Below are positions 34,441 to 42,608 of a stretch of DNA of 64,000 nucleotides, one piece after another. The stretch comes from Ramlibacter paludis (GTDB lineage Bacteria > Pseudomonadota > Gammaproteobacteria > Burkholderiales > Burkholderiaceae_C), in contig NZ_JAKLTM010000001.1 of assembly GCF_022012305.1 (NCBI RefSeq), positions 1,178,001 to 1,242,000 of the forward strand. Reading direction: 5' to 3'. Each line of letters starts with the position of its first letter. Position 1 is the stretch's first letter. Position numbers and translations under genes: made by a program. Under the pieces are notes generated by a model, which had not been told where the DNA came from, ran no database searches, and worked only from the letters and a program-made list of their open reading frames with translations.

Positions 34441-34656
34441 TCAATGCATCAGCGGCTGGTCGCCCAGTTGCTCGCGCAGGCGGCGCGCGCTCTCCTGCAG
34501 GCGACGGATCTCTGCGAGGGCGGCTTCGACCCGCTCCGAGGCGGCGCCCGCCTGCTGGAGGTCGAAGGCGCGGTCGAACGCGAGTTCGGCATTCCTGTCG
34601 ATCGCCGTGAGCTGCGAGCGCAGGCGGCCGACATTGGCAATCGATGGCGTGGTCAT
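34441..34656 (-). CDS. small coiled-coil protein of unknown function
   Basis: A 71-residue protein from ATG 34656 with TGGAGAC at suitable spacing. Almost the entire length is alpha helical (RLRSQLTAIDRNAELAFDRAFDLQQ, then RVEAALAEIRRLQESARRLREQL) with a heptad pattern of Leu, Ala and Ile, so a coiled-coil dimer is probable. It has no partner gene nearby and no recognised family. Gene-like codon usage and the ribosome-binding site support it. Confidence 0.6.
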   Translation of the reverse strand: MTTPSIANVGRLRSQLTAIDRNAELAFDRAFDLQQAGAASERVEAALAEIRRLQESARRLREQLGDQPLMH

Positions 34657-34774
34657 GGAAGTCTCCAGTCGGAAAGTCCGATGCCCGCAGTGTGGGCGCG
34701 CCCGGATCGGCGGCGCTGTAGTCAGGCGTGGATCCTTGGCGTGGGCCGCCGCCGGGCTCCCGTGTCGCCGGAAG

Positions 34775-35701
34775 TCACGGCGGGAGTGGCTCGCCGGCCC
34801 CCCGCCGGTTCACTTCGTGGAACACCCCCCGCAGCCATTTGTTGGCCGCGTCGTGCTGCATCCGCCGGTGCCAGAACTGTTGCACGTCCACCTTCGGCGG
34901 CTTGAAAGGCAGCTCCACCCGCTGGATCGCGATGTGCCGCTCCAGCACCGTGGCGATGTCGTCCGGCACCGTGGCGATGAGGTCCGAGCCGGGCAGGATC
35001 GCCAGCAGGCTCATGAAGTGCGACAACTCCAGCGCCACTTCGCGCTGCATTCCCTTCTCGGCCAGGAAGGCGTCGAGCATGTGCTCGCGCCCGTCGGGCA
35101 GCACCACCACGTGCTTGGCCGCCAGGAACTGCTTCATGGTCAGGCGCGGGCCGGCGGCCTTGTTGCGGGCGCAGGCGATGCAGGAATAGGAAGTCTTGAA
35201 CAGCGCCTGCTGGAAGAAGCCGGCGCGCTGCAGGTCGGGGAAGAAGCCCACCGCGAGTTCCGCCGTCCCGGACTCCAGCGCTTCCGCAGCCGCCTGGCGG
35301 GGCAGGGCCAAGGCGCGCAGGCGCACCTGCGGCGCCTCCTTGCGCAGCCGCCGCAGCACGCGCGGGATGAAAGCCACCTCGCCGATGTCCGGCGTCAGGA
35401 TCGTGAAGCTGCGCTGCGCGGTGGCCGGATCGAACGCCGCCGGCTGCAGGATCTGCGTGCTGATCGCCTCGATCACCGCATGCACCGCGGGCGCCAGCTC
35501 CAGCGCGCGCGGCGTGGGCTCCATCTGGGAGCCGGTGCGGACGAACAGCGCATCGTCGAACAGCACGCGCAGCCGCGCCAGCGCGGCACTGGCCGCCGGC
35601 TGGCTCAGCCCGACCGCCTCCGCCGTGCGGTTGACGCTGCGAAAGCGTGCCATGGCGTCGAAGATCACCAGCAGGTTCAGGTCGACCGAGCGAATATCCA
35701 T
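34775..35701 (-). CDS. LysR-family transcriptional regulator
   Basis: A 308-residue LysR protein. The N-terminal winged helix (MDIRSVDLNLLVIFDAMARFRSVNRTAEAVGLSQPAASAALARLR) is followed by a two-lobed ligand domain (SFTILTPDIGEVAFIPRVLRRLRKEAP). The sequence is of the NodD/LinR-like group. Divergent from the operon at 35789-41036 with about 87 bp between the starts and an inverted repeat at 35705-35723, so it should control that operon, probably activated by an aromatic intermediate. Confidence 0.9.
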   Translation of the reverse strand: MDIRSVDLNLLVIFDAMARFRSVNRTAEAVGLSQPAASAALARLRVLFDDALFVRTGSQMEPTPRALELAPAVHAVIEAISTQILQPAAFDPATAQRSFTILTPDIGEVAFIPRVLRRLRKEAPQVRLRALALPRQAAAEALESGTAELAVGFFPDLQRAGFFQQALFKTSYSCIACARNKAAGPRLTMKQFLAAKHVVVLPDGREHMLDAFLAEKGMQREVALELSHFMSLLAILPGSDLIATVPDDIATVLERHIAIQRVELPFKPPKVDVQQFWHRRMQHDAANKWLRGVFHEVNRRGAGEPLPP

Positions 35702-35704
35702 GCC

Positions 35705-35723
35705 GTGGATTTTATGTATCCAC
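35705..35723. promoter_or_regulatory. GTGGAT-N7-ATCCAC LysR-type operator candidate
   Basis: A perfect inverted repeat of 6-base arms spaced by 7 (19 bases total), three bases upstream of the LysR ATG on the minus strand and in the shared promoter region. The dyad contains the T-N11-A geometry expected for LysR operators (T at 35706, complementary A at 35718/35722). Confidence 0.5.
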
Positions 35724-35788
35724 CGCATCCCCTGTTCAGATAAGGCTGCCGTCCCTACGATCGTCGGATTACAAGGAGACAAGTGCCC

Positions 35789-36754
35789 ATGAAACGCAGA
35801 GACCTCGTCCGCGCCGCCGCGCTGCTGCCCCTGGCTCCCGCGCTGCGCGCGCAGGGCTGGCCGCAGCGGCCGGTGAAGTTCATCCTGTCGCAGCCCGCGG
35901 GCTCGGGTCCGGACATCCTGGCGCGCTACGTCGCCGACCAGCTGGCGCGCAGCTGGAACCAGGCGATCGTGATCGAGAACAAGCCCGGCGGCCAGAACTT
36001 GATCGGCGCCCAGGCCGCGGCGCGCTCGGCGCCGGATGGCTACACCTTCTACTACGCCACCACCGCGGCGATGGTCACCAACCCGTTCACCTTCAAGTCG
36101 CTGCCCTACGACCCGGCCAAGGATTTCGCGCCGGTGCGCCTGGTGGGCCGCAGCCCCTTCATCATCGCGGCGGCCGCGAACTTCCCGGCCAGGGACCTGG
36201 CCGAGGCGCTCGCCAAGGCCAAGGCCGAACCCGGCTCGGTGTCGATCGCGACCGAAGGCCCCAAGACCTTCTCCGGCATGCTGGCCGACAGCGTCGCCGC
36301 GATGGCCGGCGTGAAGCTCAATCACGTGCCTTACACCAAGGCACCCGATGCGCTGCAGGATGTGATCGGCGGCCGCGTGCAGCTGGTGTGCCTGCCGGAC
36401 GCCGCGCTCACGGCGTACATCAAGGGCGGCCAGGTGAAGCCGCTGGCGATCAGCACCGCGCAGCGCCAGCCCGACCTGCCCAACCTGCCGACGCTGGGCG
36501 AAACCTTCGCCGGCTTCGAGTACACGGGCTGGAACGGCCTGTTCGCGCCCGCCGGCACGCCGGCCGACGTGCTCACCCGCGTCAACCGCGACCTGGAAGC
36601 GGTGCTCCGGCAGCCCGAGGTGGCGCAGCGCATGCTGGCGCTCGGTTCCATCGTCGAACCCAAGATGACGGTGGCCGAATTCGACACCTTCATGCGCGGC
36701 GAGCGCGAGCGCTGGGGCAAGACGGTCAAGGTCCTGGGCATCCAGCCGGAATGA
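35789..36754 (+). CDS. Bug-family tripartite tricarboxylate transporter substrate-binding protein
   Basis: A 321-residue periplasmic binding protein. The start ATG 35789 follows AAGGAGACAAGTGCCC. A short signal (MKRRDLVRAAALLPLAPALRAQ) with twin Arg precedes the mature domain with VKFILSQPAGSGPDILARYVADQLARSW and IENKPGGQNLIGAQAAARSAPDGYTF, the family motifs. It opens the ring-cleavage operon and presumably supplies or senses an aromatic acid; no membrane partners are present in the window. Confidence 0.92.
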   Translation: MKRRDLVRAAALLPLAPALRAQGWPQRPVKFILSQPAGSGPDILARYVADQLARSWNQAIVIENKPGGQNLIGAQAAARSAPDGYTFYYATTAAMVTNPFTFKSLPYDPAKDFAPVRLVGRSPFIIAAAANFPARDLAEALAKAKAEPGSVSIATEGPKTFSGMLADSVAAMAGVKLNHVPYTKAPDALQDVIGGRVQLVCLPDAALTAYIKGGQVKPLAISTAQRQPDLPNLPTLGETFAGFEYTGWNGLFAPAGTPADVLTRVNRDLEAVLRQPEVAQRMLALGSIVEPKMTVAEFDTFMRGERERWGKTVKVLGIQPE

Positions 36755-37779
36755 ACGCGAAGACGATGCGCTGCGCCTGCGGCATCGACGCGCACGCGCA
36801 CGTCATTCCGGAGAACTTCCCGGCCTACATCGGCAGCAAGCTGCCGGGCGACTGGCCGTCCATGGCGCCGGCGCAGGCTTGCCATCGCAACGTGATGATC
36901 TCGGGCAAGGTGTATCGCACCGTCTCCGACAAGTGCTGGGACACGGGCAAGCGGCTCGCCGACCTGCCAGCCATGGGCCTGAAGCTGCAGGTGGTGTCGC
37001 CGATGCCGGAGCTGCTCTCCTACTGGATGGCCCCGGCCGACGCGCAACAGCTGCTGCGCTACCTGAACGACCAGATCGCCGGGATGGTGGCCGAGAGCGG
37101 GGGCGCTCTGGCAGGCCTGGGCGCGGTTCCGTTGCAGGACATGGACCTCGCGATCGCCGAACTCGAATACGTCGTGAAGGTGCTGGGCTTCCCGGGCGTG
37201 GAGGTCGGCAGCAACATCAACGGCATCGCCATCGGCGACCCGCGGCTCGATCCCTTCTTCGAGGCCTGCGAGGCGCTGGGCGCCGCGGTGTTCGTGCATG
37301 CGATCCGGCCCGCGGGCATGGAGCGCCTGGTGGGGCCCGCCTCGCTGCAGCAGGTGATCGGCTACCCGGGCGACGTGGGGCTGGCCGCCGCGTCGTGCAT
37401 CACCAGCAACCTGCCGGTGCGCCGGCCCAATTTGCGCATCGCCTTCAGCCACGGCGGCGGCACGCTGGCTTCGCTGCTGCCGCGGCTGGAGCAGGGCTGG
37501 GACGTGTTCCCCGCGCTGAAGGATTCCATGGCGCAGTCGCCGCGCGAGCAGGCAGGCAAGCTGTTCTACGACACCCTGGTGTTCGACACGCCCACGCTGC
37601 GCCACCTGGTGGCCAGCTTCGGCAGCACGCAGCTGCTGGTGGGCACGGACTACCCGTTCAACTTCCACGACCGCACGCCGGTGGAGCGCATCGAGGCCGC
37701 GGGCTTCGACGAGGCCACGCTGGCGCAACTCACGCATCGCAACGCCGAACGCTTCCTCGGCCTGAAAGCAAACCCATGA
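36751..37779 (+). CDS. amidohydrolase-family decarboxylase/hydrolase (ACMSD-like)
   Basis: A 342-residue TIM-barrel enzyme. The N-terminal DAHAHVIPENFPAYIG carries the metal-binding H-x-H of the ACMSD group, then VFVHAIRP (His), SHGGG (His) and the terminal GTDYPF (Asp). ACMSD-type enzymes decarboxylate aromatic or muconate carboxylates (2-amino-3-carboxymuconate semialdehyde, gamma-resorcylate, 5-carboxyvanillate). ATGA overlap with the Bug gene shows coupling. The gene order suggests it removes a carboxyl before or after ring hydroxylation. Confidence 0.88.
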   Translation: MNAKTMRCACGIDAHAHVIPENFPAYIGSKLPGDWPSMAPAQACHRNVMISGKVYRTVSDKCWDTGKRLADLPAMGLKLQVVSPMPELLSYWMAPADAQQLLRYLNDQIAGMVAESGGALAGLGAVPLQDMDLAIAELEYVVKVLGFPGVEVGSNINGIAIGDPRLDPFFEACEALGAAVFVHAIRPAGMERLVGPASLQQVIGYPGDVGLAAASCITSNLPVRRPNLRIAFSHGGGTLASLLPRLEQGWDVFPALKDSMAQSPREQAGKLFYDTLVFDTPTLRHLVASFGSTQLLVGTDYPFNFHDRTPVERIEAAGFDEATLAQLTHRNAERFLGLKANP

Positions 37780-38681
37780 GCTCCCCCTGGATCGCCGGCC
37801 TGCGCAGCGTGGCACTGAACGTGCCCGACCTCGCCGCCGCCGAGAAGTTCTACACCGAGACCTGGCAGCTCGAGGTCGTGCACCGCAAGGACAACGCCAT
37901 CTACCTGCGCGGCAGCGGCAGCGACCATCACCTGCTGGCCCTCTATGCCGGCGGCGCGGTGCCGCAGATCCGCCAGGTGACCTTGCGCGCGCGCAGCGCC
38001 GAGGCGCTGCAGGCCGTGGCCGAGGCCGTGCCGCGCGCCGGCGGAACGATCATCTCGCCGATCGGGCCGCTCACGAAGAACCCCGCCGGCGGAACCGGCC
38101 TGACGCTGCGCGACCCGCACGGCCGCGTCTTCCAGGTGGTGCATGGCGACACGCGCGTGGACGACCGCGGCGTGCAGAAGGACCGCCCGATCCGCCTGAC
38201 GCACGTCGTGCTGAACAGCCATGCGGTCGACGAGACGCAGAAGTTCCTGTCGGAAGCGCTGGGCTTCCGCCTCGCGGACCGCACCGGGATCATGGCCTTC
38301 ATGAACTGCGACACGGACCACCACACGATCGCCATCGGCATCTCGGACAACGACGCGCTGAACCACATCGCCTTCCTCATGCCCGACTACGAGTCGGTGA
38401 TGCGCGGCGGCGGCCGGATGAAGGACGCCGGCTACCCGATCCAGTGGGGCCCCGGCCGCCATGGCCCCGGCAACAACCTCTTCAACTACTTCATCGACCC
38501 CTTCGGCATCGTCATCGAATACACGGCCGAAGTGGAGCAGGTCGACGAGAACTACCAGGCGCGCGGCCCCGAGGACTGGAAGTGGCCGCCAGGCCGCGTC
38601 GACCAGTGGGGCATCTCCCCGCCGCCCGGCCCCGTCCTGAAGGAAGCGCAGAAGCGCATCTTCTTCGCCCCGACCCACTGA
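37776..38681 (+). CDS. VOC-family extradiol ring-cleavage dioxygenase-like enzyme
   Basis: A 301-residue protein of two VOC repeats. The C-terminal repeat has a complete His-His-Glu iron triad in LTHVVLNS, LNHIAFLM and GIVIEYTAEV, as in type I extradiol catechol dioxygenases such as BphC. The QWGPGRHGPGNNLFNYFIDP stretch is also typical. It should cleave a catechol-type ring next to the hydroxyls using O2. ATGA overlap with the amidohydrolase gene. A paralogue lies at 52758-53705. Confidence 0.85.
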   Translation: MSSPWIAGLRSVALNVPDLAAAEKFYTETWQLEVVHRKDNAIYLRGSGSDHHLLALYAGGAVPQIRQVTLRARSAEALQAVAEAVPRAGGTIISPIGPLTKNPAGGTGLTLRDPHGRVFQVVHGDTRVDDRGVQKDRPIRLTHVVLNSHAVDETQKFLSEALGFRLADRTGIMAFMNCDTDHHTIAIGISDNDALNHIAFLMPDYESVMRGGGRMKDAGYPIQWGPGRHGPGNNLFNYFIDPFGIVIEYTAEVEQVDENYQARGPEDWKWPPGRVDQWGISPPPGPVLKEAQKRIFFAPTH

Positions 38682-38700
38682 TTTCACGAGAGAGAACACC

Positions 38701-39567
38701 ATGCGATTCACCACCTACCTGCGCAAGGGCGAAGCCCGCCTGGCCGTCGTCGACGGCAACGACCTCGTCGACCTGAACGACGCCAATCCGCAAGTTCCGG
38801 CCGACATGCGCCTGGCCCTGAAGGCCGGCGTCGATCTCGCCCAGGCCGCCGCCGGCGCGTTGAAGGACAAGGCCAAGCGCCAGCCGCTGGCAAGCGTGAC
38901 GCTGGCCCCGCTGGTGCCCGAGCCCGGCAAGACCGTCTGCCTGGGCCTCAACTACTTCGACCACGCCAAGGAAGGCGGGCGCGAGAAGCCGGACTACCCG
39001 TGGTTCTTCTTCCGCGCCGCGTCCTCGCTGGTCGCGAGCGGACAGCCCGGCATCGCGCCGCAGGTCTCGACCAAGTTCGACTACGAAGCCGAACTCGCCG
39101 TGGTGATCGGCAAGAAGGTGCCGCGCCACACCAAGGAAGCCGACGCGCTGCAATACGTCTTCGGCTACAGCTGCTTCAACGACATGAGCGTGCGCGACTA
39201 CCAGAAGCGCACGCCGCAATGGACCATCGGCAAGAACTTCGACGGCACCGGCGGCTTCGGCCCGGTGCTGGTGACAGCCGACGAACTGCCGGAAGGCGCC
39301 AAGGGCCTGCGCATCCAGAGCCGCCTGAACGGGCAGGTGATGCAGGACGCGAACACCAGCGACATGATCTTCAGCGTGGCCGAGACGATCGCGCTGCTGG
39401 CCGACGTGTGCACGCTGGAACCGGGCGACGTGCTGGTGATGGGCACGCCGGCCGGTGTCGGCCAGGCGCGCACGCCGCCGGTGTGGATGAAGGCCGGCGA
39501 CACCATCGAGATCGAGGTCGAGCGCATCGGCGTGCTGTCCAACCCGATCGTCGCCGAGGCGAACTGA
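38701..39567 (+). CDS. fumarylacetoacetate hydrolase family protein
   Basis: A 288-residue FAH-fold enzyme: KTVCLGLNYFDHAKEGGREKPDYPWFFFRAAS, the metal ligands Glu-x-Glu in DYEAELAVVIGKK and Asp in FNDMSVRDYQ, GPVLVTADE, and the C-terminal GTPAGVGQARTPPVWMKAGDTIEIEVE. Family members hydrolyse C-C bonds of 1,3-dicarbonyls or hydrate/decarboxylate 2-hydroxymuconic derivatives, the step after extradiol cleavage. The position directly after the dioxygenase supports that role. Confidence 0.9.
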   Translation: MRFTTYLRKGEARLAVVDGNDLVDLNDANPQVPADMRLALKAGVDLAQAAAGALKDKAKRQPLASVTLAPLVPEPGKTVCLGLNYFDHAKEGGREKPDYPWFFFRAASSLVASGQPGIAPQVSTKFDYEAELAVVIGKKVPRHTKEADALQYVFGYSCFNDMSVRDYQKRTPQWTIGKNFDGTGGFGPVLVTADELPEGAKGLRIQSRLNGQVMQDANTSDMIFSVAETIALLADVCTLEPGDVLVMGTPAGVGQARTPPVWMKAGDTIEIEVERIGVLSNPIVAEAN

Positions 39568-39569
39568 AC

Positions 39570-41036
39570 ATGTACGACGTAGCGATCGTCGGCTACGGTC
39601 CGGCGGGGGTGGTGGCGGCCGGCCTGCTGGGGCAGGCGGGGCTGAAGGTCTACGCCTGCGATCGCCTGGCCGAGGTCTACCGGATCCCGCGCGCCATCGC
39701 GCTGGACCACGAGATCATGCGGGTGTTCCAGCAGCTGGGCGTGGTCGACGCGATCGCGCCCTTCTGCGAGCCGTTCACGCCCTCGGAATATTTCGGCGTC
39801 GACGGCCAGTTGATCCGCCGCATGACGATGGTGGAGCCGCCTTATCCGCAGGGCTACACGCCTTCGATCGTGTTCACGCAGCCGAAGGTGGAGCAGGTGC
39901 TGCGCGATCGCGTGGCGCAGCTGCCCAACGTGCGGGTGGACCTGGGCGTGGAGATGAAGCGCATCGTGCAGGACGCGGAAGGCGTCACGCTGGAACTCTC
40001 CAACGGCACGGTGCGCGCGAAGTACGCGATTGCCTGCGACGGCGGCAGCAGCACCGTCCGCACGCAGCTCGACATGCCGCTGGAGGACCTGGACTTCGAC
40101 GAGCCCTGGCTGGTGGTCGACGTGCTGGTCAACGAGCGGGGCCTGGCCAAGCTGCCGGAGACGAGCGTGCAGTACTGCGAGCCGGAGCGTCCCTGCACGC
40201 TGGTGATCGGGCCGAAGAACCATCGCCGCTGGGAGATTTCGCTGAAGCCCGGCGAAGACCCGAAGCAGGTCGCGACCGACGAGGAAACCTGGAAGCTGCT
40301 GGCGCGCTGGCTGACGCCGGAGGATGGCCAGCTGTGGCGGCAGGCCAGCTACCGCTTCCACGCGCTGGTGGCCGCGCAGTGGCGCAAGGGCCGCGTGTTC
40401 CTGGCCGGCGACGCGGCGCACATGCAACCGCCTTTCCTGGGGCAGGGCATGTGCCAGGGCGTGCGCGACGTCACCAACCTGGCGTGGAAGCTGGTGGCCG
40501 TGCTTCGCGGCGAAGCGCCGGATGCGCTGCTGGACACCTATGGCGCCGAGCGCAAGGCGCACGTGCGCGAGCTGACCAGCCGCATCAAGGGCGTAGGTGC
40601 CGTGATCTGCGAGCGCGACCCCGTGAAGGCGCGGGCGCGCGACGCGAAGATGCTCGCCGACTGCGGCGGTGTCGTGCAGGACACGCCGCGCCAGGACATC
40701 CTGCCGCGGCTGGAAACCGGCTTGCTGTCGGCGCAGGCGAGTTCGGCGCGGGGCAGCCTCTTTCCGCAGCCCTGGCTGAAGTCGGGGCAGCGGATGGACG
40801 AAGTGGCGGGCCATGGCTGGCGGCTTGCCCTGGCCGCGGGCGTGCAGCCGCCGGCGGCGTCCGCCGTGCGCGTCGTCTCCCTGGCGGACGAGCGCGAAGG
40901 CGTCGCCGCGGCCTGGTTCCGCAAGAACGAATGCGTGGCGGCGCTCGTTCGCCCGGACAACTACGTCTACGGCGTCGCGGCGAGCGAGGGCGAGGTCCCG
41001 GGCCTGCTTAGGGAATTTTCCGCTGCCCTCGCGTAG
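39570..41036 (+). CDS. FAD-dependent aromatic hydroxylase (MhpA-like)
   Basis: A 488-residue flavoprotein monooxygenase of group A. FAD binding shows as VAIVGYGPAGVVAAG at the start, the ACDGGSSTVR motif, and GDAAHMQPPFLGQGMCQGVRDVTNLAWKL. Its closest style is 3-(3-hydroxyphenyl)propionate hydroxylase (MhpA), although it is shorter than the roughly 550-residue enzyme. It probably adds an ortho hydroxyl to a phenol so that the extradiol enzyme can act. Last gene of the operon, followed by a receiver-domain gene in the same direction. Confidence 0.88.
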   Translation: MYDVAIVGYGPAGVVAAGLLGQAGLKVYACDRLAEVYRIPRAIALDHEIMRVFQQLGVVDAIAPFCEPFTPSEYFGVDGQLIRRMTMVEPPYPQGYTPSIVFTQPKVEQVLRDRVAQLPNVRVDLGVEMKRIVQDAEGVTLELSNGTVRAKYAIACDGGSSTVRTQLDMPLEDLDFDEPWLVVDVLVNERGLAKLPETSVQYCEPERPCTLVIGPKNHRRWEISLKPGEDPKQVATDEETWKLLARWLTPEDGQLWRQASYRFHALVAAQWRKGRVFLAGDAAHMQPPFLGQGMCQGVRDVTNLAWKLVAVLRGEAPDALLDTYGAERKAHVRELTSRIKGVGAVICERDPVKARARDAKMLADCGGVVQDTPRQDILPRLETGLLSAQASSARGSLFPQPWLKSGQRMDEVAGHGWRLALAAGVQPPAASAVRVVSLADEREGVAAAWFRKNECVAALVRPDNYVYGVAASEGEVPGLLREFSAALA

Positions 41037-41129
41037 GCCTCCTACACGCCTGGCTCGGCAGTTCGTGCGGCAATCCGGGAGATTCCACGGCATTACCCCA
41101 GAGTGCAAGAACAACCGCAGCAGGCCCCC

Positions 41130-41495
41130 ATGCGGGTCTTCATCGTCGAGGACTCTCCCAACATGCAGGTGGCCCTGCAAGACCTGGTGTGCTCCGTCAC
41201 CGAGGCCGCGATCGTCGGCGTGGTGGCCTCGGAAGACGAAGCGATCGGCTGGGGCAAGGCCCATGCCGGTGGCTGGGACCTGGCGATCGTGGACCTGACC
41301 CTGGACCAGGGGGACGGCTTCAACATCGTGCGCGGACTCAAGTCGCTGTCCGCGACCGGCGCCGTCGTCGTCTTCAGCGCCTTCGTCACCGACGTGATCC
41401 GCCGCCATTGCCGCACGCTCGGTGCCGATGCGGTGTTCCACAAGGGCGAGAGCCGCAACCTCGCCAATTACATCGAGCAGCTGGCCGCTTCGTAG
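41130..41495 (+). CDS. single-domain response regulator (receiver)
   Basis: A 121-residue receiver domain with no output domain. It has the acidic pair Glu7/Asp8, phospho-acceptor Asp55 in AIVDLTL, the Ser of VFSAF in place of the Thr position, and Lys105 in VFHKGE. These residues are all needed for phosphorylation, so it is likely active as a stand-alone CheY/Spo0F-like carrier. ATG 41130 is chosen; GTG 41103 is an alternative. No kinase gene is nearby. Confidence 0.8.
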   Translation: MRVFIVEDSPNMQVALQDLVCSVTEAAIVGVVASEDEAIGWGKAHAGGWDLAIVDLTLDQGDGFNIVRGLKSLSATGAVVVFSAFVTDVIRRHCRTLGADAVFHKGESRNLANYIEQLAAS

Positions 41496-41518
41496 GTTGG
41501 GGTCCGCGGCCCGCAACC
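41495..41518 (+). terminator. GC-rich hairpin downstream of receiver gene
   Basis: GGTTGGGG pairs with CCCGCAACC (one mismatch) around TCCGCGG, just after the TAG stop. It has no U-run, so it would be a weak or Rho-aided end for the operon and for the convergent LysR gene. Confidence 0.4.
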
Positions 41519-41562
41519 CGCCTCGTGCCGGCGCTGGTCGCCGAAAGCGCGGCGGCTCTTTC

Positions 41563-42480
41563 CTAGAGCGCCGCGTCCATGTCCGCGACGGCCGCAAAGA
41601 AGACTTCGCGCAGCCACGACAGCCCCGGATCCTTGGAGCGGTACTTGTGCCATTGCAGCGACTGCTTCATTTCAGGGAAGGCGAGCGGGGGCGCATGCAC
41701 CGTCAGGGGCAGGTAACGCGCCGCCACCTTCGCCAGCCGTGAGTGCACGGTCGCGATGCGGTCGGTGCCCACGACGAGCGCTGGCGCCGACGCGAAACTG
41801 TAGGTCGTGACCTCGTCGCGCCGGGTGAGCCCGTAGCGCTGCACCACCCACCCCTCGAACGAACTGGGCTGCGACACGGCGGGCCGCATCGAAACGTGGC
41901 CCGCCGCGGCGTACTGGTCGAAGGTGAGGGGACTGCGTCCATAGCGCCCGCCGCTCCACACCACGCAGCTGAAACCTTCGGTGAACAGCGTCTCGACCGG
42001 ATGGCTGGGCGAGCAGTAATCCACCGGCATCACCAGCAGGTCGACCTCGCCCTGTTCCAGCGAGCGCGCGGGTTCGTCCGTCTGCGGCAGCAGCGAGAAG
42101 CGCACGCCCGGCGCCTGCGCGTGCACCCGGGCCAACACGTGCGGCATCAGCGTGCTGAGCGTGAAGTCCGAGACGAAGACGCGGAACTCGCGGTCGGATT
42201 GCGCCGGCACGAACTCGGGCTGCGTCGCGATTGAAGTGTCCACGCGCAGCAGCAGGTCGTGCACGGTGTCGCGCAACGCCTCGGCCCGCGGCGTCATCTC
42301 CATGCGCCGGCCCACTTGCACCAGGAGCTCGTCGTCGAAGTATTCGCGCAGGCGAGCGAGGGCGTTGCTCATCGCCGACTGGCTCATATGCAGCTTCTCG
42401 GCCGCGCGGCTGATGCTCGACTCGGAAAGCATGGCGTCCAGCGCCACCAGCAGGTTCAGATCGAGTTTGTTGAATCGCAT
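41563..42480 (-). CDS. LysR-family transcriptional regulator (NodD/LinR-like)
   Basis: A 305-residue LysR protein with N-terminal HTH (MRFNKLDLNLLVALDAMLSESSISRAAEKLHMSQSAMSNALARLR) and ligand domain (FRVFVSDFTLSTLMPHVLARVHAQAPGV). The DLNLLVALDAMLSE opening is typical of the NodD/NahR group that senses aromatic inducers. Divergent from the fourteen-gene run starting at 42609, with the GGGTTAACCC palindrome at 42490-42499 near its own start. Confidence 0.9.
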   Translation of the reverse strand: MRFNKLDLNLLVALDAMLSESSISRAAEKLHMSQSAMSNALARLREYFDDELLVQVGRRMEMTPRAEALRDTVHDLLLRVDTSIATQPEFVPAQSDREFRVFVSDFTLSTLMPHVLARVHAQAPGVRFSLLPQTDEPARSLEQGEVDLLVMPVDYCSPSHPVETLFTEGFSCVVWSGGRYGRSPLTFDQYAAAGHVSMRPAVSQPSSFEGWVVQRYGLTRRDEVTTYSFASAPALVVGTDRIATVHSRLAKVAARYLPLTVHAPPLAFPEMKQSLQWHKYRSKDPGLSWLREVFFAAVADMDAAL

Positions 42481-42489
42481 GGACGCCTA

Positions 42490-42499
42490 GGGTTAACCC
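42490..42499. promoter_or_regulatory. GGGTTAACCC palindrome in the LysR promoter region
   Basis: A perfect 10-base palindrome nine bases upstream of the LysR start (flanked to give AGGGTTAACCCC). It is the only strong dyad in the roughly 130 bases shared with the divergent FAD-enzyme gene, so it is the best candidate for LysR autoregulation. Confidence 0.45.
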
Positions 42500-42608
42500 C
42501 GAAAGTATTTGCGCAACCGATTCCTCGAATGGATACAAACAATTTTTCAAAGATCAGCCGCCTCCCTATTCTCGCGCCACTCAACAAGTGCGGAGCAAGG
42601 GAAAGCGC

